DNA from: Thalassomonas actiniarum
GTDB lineage: Bacteria; Pseudomonadota; Gammaproteobacteria; Enterobacterales; Alteromonadaceae
Direction of reading: 5' to 3'
Assembly (NCBI RefSeq): GCF_000948975.2
Contig: NZ_CP059735.1
Span: 2,976,001-3,040,000, forward strand
Length of the DNA: 64,000 bases
The stretch's first letter is position 1; each line of letters starts with the position of its first letter. The translations under genes and the position numbers were made by a program. Positions 37,409 through 45,488 of this stretch are shown in pieces. The notes beneath the pieces are model-generated. The model had not been told where the DNA came from. It saw nothing but the letters and a program-made list of their open reading frames with translations, and ran no database searches.

Positions 37409-37821
37409 TGCTCCCTCCTTTGCAAATTGCTCTGCAAGGATATTTACCATTAATGACACCTGCTTCTATCAATCGCGGTAGCGAGGATGATGTCATCACA
37501 TTAATACCCGGCGCCGGTGAGGCACAGCATGCTAAGTATAAGGATGAACACTATCGCGATAAAACAAGGAGCTCCAATAATAAATCGAGCTTTTAATATG
37601 CTCCTTTTAGTTGAATACAGTATATGAAAATATATAGTTCACCTGTTTCAATCGCTTACTGATATTTCTGATATCGCAAATCACTCCGTTAAATGTTGCA
37701 ATGCTTACCTTAGGCGTCTGCTACCAGGAGCCAGTGCCGAGACAGCTTGAGGAATAAAGAGCATAAGCTGTCTGGCCAGATAGAGAATGAATTAAAAAAG
37801 CGCTTTATAACTGGTTTGCTA
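37409..37821. other. Intergenic region with the displaced end of the azoreductase gene
   Basis: About 410 bases. Next to the IS5 target site on the minus strand the bases continue the azoreductase frame as Val-Ala-Asn-Gln-Leu-stop. These are the original last codons of that gene. The rest shows no credible gene. Confidence 0.5.
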
Positions 37822-37825
37822 CTAG

Positions 37826-38702
37826 AGCGTGTTGATCTTTGCTGTACATAACTTAATCAACCCAAACAGGTAGCCACATAAAACTAAATGCTAAAGCTAC
37901 CATTGCTTGATAATTTCTCGCCAACTTGTCATACCGTGTTGAAATAGCACGGTATTTTTTAATCTTCATGAATGCATTTTCTACTAAATGTCGATATCGA
38001 TACATGCACCAGTCAATATCCTCATTGCCTTGCTTGTTGTTATCGCGTCTGGGGATAACGGGCTTTGCATTTTTCTGCCTTACAAATTCCCTCAAAGCCT
38101 CACTGTCATAACCTTTATCAGCTACAACCATTTCAGACTCAGGAGAGGCTGAAATTAATGACTCAGCATGAACAATATCATTTACCTGCCCTCCTGATAG
38201 CTCAAAATGGACAGGTAAACCGCCACTATCTACAGCAAGGTGAATTTTAGTTGTATTTCCACCTCGACTTTTCCCCACAGCTTGGGCACTTGCATCAGCT
38301 GTATTGGTACTATCCTGATGGGCTTTCACTATACTGCCATCAATAAATAGCCATTCACTGTCATGTAATTTAGAAAGAAAAGTAAACACTTCCATCATTA
38401 CCCCTTTCTGTGACCAAAGGTTGAATCTGCGGAAAACTTTACTCCAGCCACCAAATTCAGGGGGTAAATCTCGCCAAGGAATACCTGTCCTGAGCCTGAA
38501 CAATATCCCTTCCATTGTCATTCTATGTTCTGGTTTACTGTAAATTCGACCTGTTAAAAGCATTATTCGTGATAGCAAGTTCCAGGTTTCATCTGTTAAC
38601 ATTAGTCTTGGCATGTTGATAGGGCATAACTGTTTTTTGGCAAAATCAATTATACCTTGTCTTCATGCCGCCTATTTTTTAGGCCGCAAAGATCAACACG
38701 CT
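37826..38702 (-). mobile_element. IS5-family insertion sequence, complete
   Basis: An 877-base element. Ends are perfect inverted repeats (AGCGTGTTGATCTTTG at left, CAAAGATCAACACGCT at right). Both flanks are CTAG (37822-37825 and 38703-38706), which fits the YTAR target duplication of IS5-like elements. It carries one intact transposase gene and lies in the last codons of the azoreductase gene. Intact repeats and target duplication suggest recent insertion. Confidence 0.9.
37853..38614 (-). CDS. IS5-family transposase
   Basis: A 253-residue DDE transposase in a single frame. The N-terminal DUF4096-like part contains RTGIPWRDLPPEFG. The catalytic Asp residues are in FIDGSIVKAHQ and VADKGYDSE, and the Glu is in the YRHLVENAFMKIKKYR block (a Y-(2)-R-(3)-E signature). 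No frameshift is needed. It should cut and paste its own element. Confidence 0.93.
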   Translation of the reverse strand: MPRLMLTDETWNLLSRIMLLTGRIYSKPEHRMTMEGILFRLRTGIPWRDLPPEFGGWSKVFRRFNLWSQKGVMMEVFTFLSKLHDSEWLFIDGSIVKAHQDSTNTADASAQAVGKSRGGNTTKIHLAVDSGGLPVHFELSGGQVNDIVHAESLISASPESEMVVADKGYDSEALREFVRQKNAKPVIPRRDNNKQGNEDIDWCMYRYRHLVENAFMKIKKYRAISTRYDKLARNYQAMVALAFSFMWLPVWVD

Positions 38703-39387
38703 CTAGGGTATCAATGTTATCCCGGGCGCTGTTTTTCGCATTCACGGCGCTTTCTTCCCCCATGGCAACCCCTTGAACCGGCACAAAAATGATATCCGTG
38801 ATGCCGATAAAATTTAAAATATGCCTGAGGTAAGGGGTTTGAAAATCCATCGCTATGGCATGCTCTTGCTGAAAATCCATGCCGGCACTGGAAATAATCA
38901 CCGCTTGTTTATTCGTCAGCAATCCCTGCGGGCCGGTGTCGCTGTACTGGAAAGTCAGCTCCATGCGGAAAATTTGATCTATATAGGCTTTTAACAAGGA
39001 AGTGATCGAGAAATTATGCATGGCTGAGGCAAAGACGATGATATCGGCATTTTTCAGCTCTTCGATCAGTTCAAGGGATGGCTGTACCAACTGCTGCTGT
39101 GCTGCAGTTAAATGTTCGGCCGGGGTATAAAAAGCCTCAAACATGGGACCGTTATGTACAGGCGGTGGAGTTTGTGCCAGATCTCGAACAGTGAATGAAT
39201 AACCTTGCCCTTTATCCGTTAGCTGCTGTTGCAAATAAGCGGCTATTTCGTTTGAGACAGAATGCTCGCCTGCCGGACTGGATTTGATGATCAATATTTT
39301 TGTGTATTGCTGTCTGTGCTCATAAATTACCTTAATGTCTTGGCTTGTAATGATGGCATGATATCGGCTGGAGCATGCGGGAAACAC
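38650..39387 (-). CDS. azoR: FMN-dependent NADH-azoreductase-like protein, ends altered
   Basis: The body is a flavodoxin-fold AzoR/AcpD protein (ILIIKSSPAGEHSVSNEI, PMFNFSITS-type region AMHNFSITSLLKAYID, and VIISSAGMDF). It would reduce quinones or azo compounds with FMN and NAD(P)H. Two oddities are visible. The IS5 insertion replaces the last five codons with 17 codons read from the IS. The normal N-terminus cannot be matched to a start: an ATG with AAGG is one base out of frame, so a base may be missing in the A-run near 39296-39303. The only in-frame start is a GTG at 39387 without a clear ribosome site. It may be inactive. Confidence 0.7.
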   Translation of the reverse strand: MFPACSSRYHAIITSQDIKVIYEHRQQYTKILIIKSSPAGEHSVSNEIAAYLQQQLTDKGQGYSFTVRDLAQTPPPVHNGPMFEAFYTPAEHLTAAQQQLVQPSLELIEELKNADIIVFASAMHNFSITSLLKAYIDQIFRMELTFQYSDTGPQGLLTNKQAVIISSAGMDFQQEHAIAMDFQTPYLRHILNFIGITDIIFVPVQGVAMGEESAVNAKNSARDNIDTLERVDLCGLKNRRHEDKV

Positions 39388-39469
39388 AGGACGAAAAACA
39401 AATCACATTTGTCTTTATGACAAAAATAAATAAAAATAACCGCTGTTTTTAGCTGAATTGGACCTTATT

Positions 39470-40396
39470 GTGGACAAAATACGCGCCTTACAGTATTTCA
39501 AGTGAACTGCCGAGCTGAACAGTTTCAGCCTGGCCGCCAAAGAATTCGAGGTGCTGCCGTCGTCGGTTTCCAGAAGGATCAAAGACCTCGAACAGGTTTT
39601 GGGTTTTGAGCTGATCAAACGCAGCACCCGCCATGTCAGTACCACGGAGCTGGGGCAGGTGTATTATCAACTGATCTCTGAGGTATTGAAAAAGCTTGAT
39701 GAGGCGGATGAGCTGGTGTCACAGCGCATGGGTGTAGTTGAGGGAAAAATCAGGATCAGCGCCTTACCCGGTTATGGCGTCAGGGTACTGGCGCCGGTAC
39801 TGCGGGAGTTTCGCCGCTTATACTCGGGCATTACCCTGGAGTTAAATTACTCCGACGAGGTGGTGCTGCTCGGGCAGGATGCGGTGGATATTGCCATTCG
39901 GGTCGGCGCGGTAGCAGAAGATCGGGTGATCGCCAGACATTTGAGTCGCAGTGAATTCAAGCTGGTGGCAACACCTGAATTGGTAGAAACGCTTCAAGAG
40001 GCTTACGGTACACAAGCGTTTTCTTTTGGCGATCTGTAAACCTGTCCCAGTATCCAAATCCGCAGTCCCAGGGGGCTGGTTTCCTGGTGGCAGTTACTTG
40101 ATGGCCACTGGCAAAAAATTCCGGTCAAGCCGGTATTGATCTGTAATGACAGCGAAAGCCTTTTAGGTGCGGTGCTGGCGGGGGAAGGACTGTTGGTGAG
40201 TCCTTTATGGGAAGTTCAGGGATATCTGGGAGCAGGAGCCTTGATCGAAGTGCCGACAGAGCATCCGGTCAGCTACGGGAAAATACCTTCGGTGGACTTA
40301 TATCTTTTGTATCAGCAGGGGAAATATCAAATCCCCAAAATCAAACATTGTGTTGATTTTCTTATCGAGCACCTGGGGCAGGGGCCTGCAAGTTAA
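39470..40396 (+). pseudogene. LysR-family transcriptional regulator, two in-frame stops
   Basis: One continuous reading frame from GTG at 39470 encodes a full LysR regulator: HTH (SFSLAAKEFEVLPSSVSRRIKDLEQVLG), linker and substrate domain (GKIRISALPGYGVRVLAPVL; FLIEHLG at the end). It is broken by TGA at 39503-39505 and TAA at 40037-40039, with no frame change. The gene is divergent from the azoreductase gene, the usual layout for a LysR regulator and its target. Both partners appear to be decaying. Confidence 0.85.
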
Positions 40397-40543
40397 TTGT
40401 CGGCTGCTGTGGCGAGCCTGGCCTCAGGGTAAAACGGGGGAAATAAAAATATCCACAACGCCTGACTCCCTGATTGTCTTGGTTGGGTGAACAAGCAGCA
40501 GGGCATTGTGAATAAAGCTTTTAGCGGCATTAACTGCTGAAAA

Positions 40544-41110
40544 TCAGCTTACGCCGTTATTTTTCAGGTGCTGACTGTAATGTTTGTCGGTACCGTTAAT
40601 ATGGTTGATCAGCCAGTCTTTTAAAAAGTTGCTGATTTCATCAAGCGCCTGGTGTCCCTGGCGGTTGTATTTTTCCACAAATTCTTCTACTTCGCCGATC
40701 ATTGCCTGGTGCTGTTTTTTATGGGCGTCAAAGTCCGGGTAGTCAAAACTTTCCATTAATTTTTCTTCGCGGGCGAAATGGTACTTGGTGTAATCGATTA
40801 AATCCTCCAGGGCCTGACGCTCGTACACCTCACTCATGGCGTAATCGTAGGCGGTGGTGAACTGGTTCAGCAAGGAGATGAGCTTTTTATGATCATTGTC
40901 CAGGCTCTCGATGCCGACGCTGTATTCGTCTTTCCAGGGGATGGTATTGGTTTTATGGGTACGGTTGTAAATCATCGGGGTCATCAGCAAGACCCCGATC
41001 AGGATCCAGGAAACCGGATTATTAAACCCAAACAAAAAGCCCAAAAATATTGCCACTATCAGAAGTCCAATAATCGCGGCGTATAACAAGGATTTAGAGT
41101 GGCTGGTCAT
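40544..41110 (-). CDS. Membrane-anchored bacteriohemerythrin
   Basis: About 188 residues. Two hydrophobic helices (residues about 7-27 and 32-47) precede a hemerythrin domain. The diiron ligands can be seen in LDNDHKKLI, HFAREEKLME, HKKQHQAM and HINGTDKHY. It binds O2, or possibly NO, at the membrane. The start at 41110 follows AGGAAA. It is divergent from nirS, and an FNR-type box lies 85 bases before its start. This suggests coexpression with denitrification. Confidence 0.9.
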   Translation of the reverse strand: MTSHSKSLLYAAIIGLLIVAIFLGFLFGFNNPVSWILIGVLLMTPMIYNRTHKTNTIPWKDEYSVGIESLDNDHKKLISLLNQFTTAYDYAMSEVYERQALEDLIDYTKYHFAREEKLMESFDYPDFDAHKKQHQAMIGEVEEFVEKYNRQGHQALDEISNFLKDWLINHINGTDKHYSQHLKNNGVS

Positions 41111-41194
41111 GTAGTTTTTCCTGCTCAATAAATGATTCTTTCTTTGCCATGGTAAACCTAAATTTGGTTAAAGAGAGGTTAATAACTTTGTTTT

Positions 41195-41208
41195 TTGCGC
41201 CAGATCAA
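41195..41208 (-). promoter_or_regulatory. FNR/DNR-type box for the hemerythrin gene
   Basis: Read on the minus strand, TTGATCTGGCGCAA keeps the full TTGAT half and CAA of the second half. It is placed 85 bases upstream of the hemerythrin start. Confidence 0.5.
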
Positions 41209-41243
41209 ATTCTTTTTTAAATAAAAACGCATTTTTTTAAAGC

Positions 41244-41257
41244 TTGATCTGCGTCAG
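41244..41257 (+). promoter_or_regulatory. FNR/DNR-type box for nirS
   Basis: TTGATCTGCGTCAG resembles TTGAT-N4-(A/G)TCAA. It lies about 296 bases before nirS, so the transcript would have a long leader of over 200 bases unless another promoter is used. The leader (41258-41552) holds no gene. Confidence 0.55.
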
Positions 41258-41552
41258 GTTTTTTATGTCGTTTATGCCTGATAGTGGCCGCCATCAAGGC
41301 GAAGGTCTAAGGAGAAAATCAGGCAAAAAAACTCGTTAATAAAACACATTCACTAAAGGTGAATGATTAAAGCAGGCATCCATGTACGGGCAGCTTGAGA
41401 GTAAGAATGGTGTTAGCTGCTGGTATTGAAATTATCGAGGGAGATTATTGAGTGAATAAGGTTTTGAACCGAAATGATCGCTGCGGTAACCGGATGTTTG
41501 GCAATTTGTGAGCATGTAAATTTAATTAAAAATACTATCTGGAGTGTTACCG

Positions 41553-43181
41553 ATGAAAAAAATAAAATACGGTCTGTCAGTACTCGGACTTGCAGTGGGT
41601 ATGGCCACTGGCGGTGTTAGTATGTCTGTTACTGCAGCTGAACCTACCTTATCTGAAGAAGATTTTAAAAAAGCGGAATTGCATTATTTTCAGCGTTGTG
41701 CCGGTTGTCACGGGGTGACCCGTAAAGGGGCAACAGGTAAAAACCTTGAGCCGGAAAATATGCTGAAAAAAGGGCAAAAACGCCTGGAAAAAATCATTAC
41801 CCTGGGCACAGAAGGGGGCATGAACAATTTTGATGAACTCTTCACCAAACAGGAAATCGCTAACCTGGCTACCTTTATTCAGATGGAGCCGCCGGTACCG
41901 CCGGAAATGACCCTGAGTCAGATGCGCGAGCACACCAAGGAATACGTGGCGCCGAAAGATTACCCAACCAAGCCTAAGCATGACCGCAACTGGCAGAACT
42001 TCTTTGTGGTCATTGAGCGTGATGCCGGTAAAGCGGCGATTGTCGACGGTGATACCAAAGAAATTATCGCCCATATCAATACCGGTTATGCGGTACACGT
42101 GATCAAAGGTACCGAGCATCATAAAAAAGATCATGTCAAAGATGTCGGCCGTTTCTGGTACACCATAGGCCGTGACGGTAAAGTCAACAAAATCGATTTA
42201 TGGCAAACCCCTGACAAAATGTTAGTGGCTGAAACCAAAATGGCTTATGACGCCCGTGATATCGCGGTATCCGGCGACGGTAAATACGTGATTGCCGGCG
42301 GTTACTGGCCTTCGCATTTCGTGATTATGGATGCGGTTACCCTGAACCCGTTAAAAGTGGTTTCTACCCGCGGTTACAACACCAAAGGCGACTATGTCAA
42401 TGAAGCCCGTGTCGCGGCAATTTATACTACGCCTAACGAGTCAACCTTTATGGTTGCGGTGAAAGAGCTGGGTCAGATGTGGCAGGTGGACTACACCGAT
42501 ATCGATAACTTGCGTATCGATCATATTGATTCTTCAGAATTCCTGCATGATGGTTTCTTCGACCCGAGCGGCCGTTACTTTCAGATTGCCGCGAATGCCT
42601 CGAACAAAATGGTGGTGGTCGATACCAAGACCCGCAAGCTAGAATCCATGATAGACGTCGATTCTTTGCCTCACCCGGGCCCTGGTGCTAACTGGGTTGA
42701 CAAAGAATGTGGCCCTGTAGGCGGCACCACGCACTTAGGCACAGGTTTGGTTTCTGTATGGGGTAACGATCCTATCGGCCATCCGGATAAAGCCTGGAAG
42801 CTTTGTTACGAAGTGGAAACTGACGGTCCCGGCGCCTTTATCCGTACCCATGAAACGTCCCAGTATGTTTGGGCGGATCAGCTGAAACACCCTGAGCCGG
42901 AAATCCAGCAATCGGTACAGGTTTTCGACAAGAACACCCATGAGATTGTCAAAACCATCCGGGTAACGGAAGAGCCGGGCAAAGCGGCCCTGCACATGGA
43001 ATTTAACGATGATGGCTCCGAGGTTTGGGTGTCGGTATGGAACCGTAAAGATGCCAAGAACCCAAGCGGTGAAATCGTGGTTTATGATGCGAAAACCTTG
43101 AAAGAGAAGCATCGCATTAAAGGCCTGACCACACCAACAGGTAAATTTAATGTTTACAACCGTATCCATCATAAAACCTAA
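41553..43181 (+). CDS. nirS: Cytochrome cd1 nitrite reductase NirS
   Basis: A 542-residue NirS. A signal peptide (GLSVLGLAVGMATGGVSMSVTAAEP) precedes the cytochrome c domain with CAGCH. The C-terminal eight-bladed propeller binds heme d1 and shows the blade repeats VSGDGKYVIAGGYWPSHFVI and WVSVWN. It reduces nitrite to NO in the periplasm. The ATG at 41553 follows GGAG; an upstream TTG is not needed. It is followed by a six-heme NirT-like protein after a strong hairpin. Confidence 0.97.
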   Translation: MKKIKYGLSVLGLAVGMATGGVSMSVTAAEPTLSEEDFKKAELHYFQRCAGCHGVTRKGATGKNLEPENMLKKGQKRLEKIITLGTEGGMNNFDELFTKQEIANLATFIQMEPPVPPEMTLSQMREHTKEYVAPKDYPTKPKHDRNWQNFFVVIERDAGKAAIVDGDTKEIIAHINTGYAVHVIKGTEHHKKDHVKDVGRFWYTIGRDGKVNKIDLWQTPDKMLVAETKMAYDARDIAVSGDGKYVIAGGYWPSHFVIMDAVTLNPLKVVSTRGYNTKGDYVNEARVAAIYTTPNESTFMVAVKELGQMWQVDYTDIDNLRIDHIDSSEFLHDGFFDPSGRYFQIAANASNKMVVVDTKTRKLESMIDVDSLPHPGPGANWVDKECGPVGGTTHLGTGLVSVWGNDPIGHPDKAWKLCYEVETDGPGAFIRTHETSQYVWADQLKHPEPEIQQSVQVFDKNTHEIVKTIRVTEEPGKAALHMEFNDDGSEVWVSVWNRKDAKNPSGEIVVYDAKTLKEKHRIKGLTTPTGKFNVYNRIHHKT

Positions 43182-43208
43182 CCTTTACCGGTAAAGGTCA
43201 ATGAAATT

Positions 43209-43233
43209 GCGGACATGGGCGAGCCATGTCCGC
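43209..43233 (+). other. Stable hairpin between nirS and the nirT-like gene
   Basis: GCGGACATGG and CCATGTCCGC form a perfect ten-base-pair stem with a GCGAG loop. Only a short TCTTTT follows. It may act as partial terminator or 3' stabiliser that sets nirS above the downstream gene. Confidence 0.6.
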
Positions 43234-43260
43234 CGTCTTTTCATAAGAACGAGTTAAATT

Positions 43261-45054
43261 ATGGTTTTAAAAACATTTAGCAAACCTGGCTTCTGGTCCC
43301 GTCGCCTGATGCTAGGGTCAACCGTTGCCGGTGCTGTGGTCTTTTTTGTGGTAGGTATCATCTTCTGGGGTGGATTTAACACGGCCATGGAGGCGACCAA
43401 TAATTTAGAATTCTGTATCGGTTGCCACGAAATGGAATCGACTGTTTATCAGGAGTATACCCCAAGTATCCATTACTCCAACCGTACCGGTGTCCGTGCC
43501 GGTTGTCCCGACTGCCACGTGCCGGATCCCTGGATCCACAAAATGGTCCGCAAAATCCAGGCCTCCAAAGAGCTCTTTTCCTGGATGCTGGGCACCTATG
43601 ACACCAAAGAAAAATTCGATGCCCACAGGATCACCATGGCGAAAAGCGTCTGGCAGACCATGAAAGATACCGACTCCAGGGAATGTCGCAACTGCCATAA
43701 TCTCGAATCCATGAACCCCGAATTCCAAAAACCAAGGGCAAGAAAGCAGCATTTAAACGCCTTTGAAACCGGCCAGACCTGTATCGACTGTCATAAAGGC
43801 ATAGCGCACCATAATGTCAGGGATCAATTAACCGATGAAGAGCTTGAAGCCCTTGAAGCGCCTAATCCTGACTTTATCCGTGAAATCCCGCAAATGTATC
43901 AGGAAGGCCTGGTCCGGGTGAAAGAAAAAGAAGCTGCCCTGGCCCAAGCCGAGAAAGCCGAGGCGGAAAAAGCCAAAGCCGAAATGCAAAAGAAAATTGA
44001 TGTTGCGGTTGCGGCGGCACTGGCGGATGCTTCAGGCAAACCAGCCGTTGGCAACGGCGGGCAGGCCGTGGCAAGCAGCCAAACGCCAGGTAATATCAAA
44101 GTCGACTGGGGTAAGTCTGCAGCAAGAGATATTGAACTCTTCTATCCGGGCACGGCGTCTATCGAGTGGATACTGGGGAGAAATCACGGCGGTAAACGCG
44201 CCTTTAGCAAAGGCGACCGCTGTATAGAGTGTCACGAAGAAGAGATTGCCGATATCGGCCAGAATATCGTCTCAGGTGAGAGTGAAAAAGAACTTGAGCC
44301 GACTGTTATTCCAGGTAAACGCGGCAGCATCAAGGTGACCATAGATGCCACCCATGACGAGGAAAACCTGTACTTACGCTTTAGCTGGCCTGACGGTGAA
44401 CATACCCCGGCACCTTTTGTTGACGGCGGTAAGATGGACCCGGAAAATGCCATGAAGCTGGCCTTTATGTTGTCGACCGATGACGTGGAATATGCCGACC
44501 GCGCCGGTTGTTGGGGCACCTGTCATGCTGACGCCAATACCATGCCGTTTGCACCGGAAAACAAGGTATTACTTGGCTCGGAGTTAGCCGGCAGATTGAA
44601 TTTTGATGTTGGTGTGAGTAAATACCTTAAGGAAACCCGGACCAAGCTGGAGCTTAAAGGGCGCAGAGGCAAAGCGCTGGGCGGCTGGGATAAACTCAAG
44701 TCTCAGGCTGATATTGATGCTGCCCAAAACGCCAACCAGTTTATGGACATAGTGCGCTACAAATCCGGCAGCAAGCAGGTTGAAGACGGACAGATCCTGG
44801 CCGAGCGTAAAATGCACGGCGGGCAGGGCAGTGAAGTTGAAGCCAGTCTTAATAATGGTACCTGGTCTGTTGTGGTGAAACGCAAACTGGTTTCAGACAA
44901 GCCGGGTGACGTGAACATTGAGCCGGGCAAGCTTTATAACTTTGGTTTTGCCATTCATGATGATTATAGCAGTGCACGTTTTCACCATGTTTCGTTCGGT
45001 TATAAACTTGGCCTGGATAACAGTGAAGCTGAAATTAACGCGACCAAGCAATAA
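43261..45054 (+). CDS. NapC/NirT-type tetraheme cytochrome fused to an ethylbenzene-dehydrogenase-like heme domain
   Basis: A 597-residue protein. An N-terminal membrane anchor (residues about 20-38) leads to a NapC/NirT tetraheme domain with CIGCH (Cys52), CPDCH, CRNCH and CIDCH by residue 180. A Glu/Lys/Ala-rich helix (about 215-250) links to a second domain of the EB_dh type. That domain has CIECH and an unusual CWGTCH with three residues between the cysteines, giving up to six hemes. NirT-like proteins carry electrons from quinol to periplasmic reductases, and position after nirS suggests NirS as acceptor. The second domain could add a heme relay or heme b site. Ends at a strong terminator. 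Confidence 0.9.
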   Translation: MVLKTFSKPGFWSRRLMLGSTVAGAVVFFVVGIIFWGGFNTAMEATNNLEFCIGCHEMESTVYQEYTPSIHYSNRTGVRAGCPDCHVPDPWIHKMVRKIQASKELFSWMLGTYDTKEKFDAHRITMAKSVWQTMKDTDSRECRNCHNLESMNPEFQKPRARKQHLNAFETGQTCIDCHKGIAHHNVRDQLTDEELEALEAPNPDFIREIPQMYQEGLVRVKEKEAALAQAEKAEAEKAKAEMQKKIDVAVAAALADASGKPAVGNGGQAVASSQTPGNIKVDWGKSAARDIELFYPGTASIEWILGRNHGGKRAFSKGDRCIECHEEEIADIGQNIVSGESEKELEPTVIPGKRGSIKVTIDATHDEENLYLRFSWPDGEHTPAPFVDGGKMDPENAMKLAFMLSTDDVEYADRAGCWGTCHADANTMPFAPENKVLLGSELAGRLNFDVGVSKYLKETRTKLELKGRRGKALGGWDKLKSQADIDAAQNANQFMDIVRYKSGSKQVEDGQILAERKMHGGQGSEVEASLNNGTWSVVVKRKLVSDKPGDVNIEPGKLYNFGFAIHDDYSSARFHHVSFGYKLGLDNSEAEINATKQ

Positions 45055-45084
45055 TTAACGTGTTTTAGCACAATGTTTTATGTA

Positions 45085-45113
45085 AAAAGCCCTGGTTTCA
45101 GGGCTTTTTTTTT
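45085..45113 (+). terminator. Rho-independent terminator after the nirT-like gene
   Basis: AAAAGCCCTG-GTTT-CAGGGCTTTTTTTT: a seven to ten base-pair stem followed by eight or more T. It lies about 30 bases after the stop and should end the nirS transcript. Confidence 0.93.
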
Positions 45114-45124
45114 GCCCCTGCGTT

Positions 45125-45406
45125 GCTGATCGCTTTTATGAGGTTATCGCAGAAGAACTCAAGATCAGTATTGTCCGCTATCAACCGGGTGAGCCGGTGA
45201 TGGGCTGCTTTTCATCGCGTCCTGCCTTTAATTTACTATGGCGTATGCATAAGGGGCATGAAGTTCTGAAATACCTAAGCCAGATCAATGAATGGTTAAA
45301 TGCTCTGTTAGTGCAACCCGGGCATGATTCAGGTCAAAGTAGCCTTACTAACAGTAATGGTATGTTAACCAGCACACAACTATTGAAATACCGGCTTGTG
45401 ATTTAA
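45125..45406 (+). pseudogene. Unrecognised gene remnant
   Basis: A frame open from about 45125 without a good start reads FYEVIAEELKISIVRYQPG, then MGCFSSRPAFNLLWRMHKGH. It has protein-like composition and ends at 45406. It has no ribosome binding site, so it looks like the tail of a lost gene. Family not recognised. Confidence 0.3.
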
Positions 45407-45488
45407 TAAATCAGGCTTTTTAGCTGTTTTCGATGAGTAAATATTGTTGACGAATAAAGAGCAAAACCGCTGGCTATAAGGTTATCAA

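Noticed and set aside
39503-39505. In-frame TGA in the LysR gene as selenocysteine or readthrough
   Set aside because: A second in-frame stop (TAA at 40037) and no SECIS-like hairpin make simple pseudogenisation more likely.
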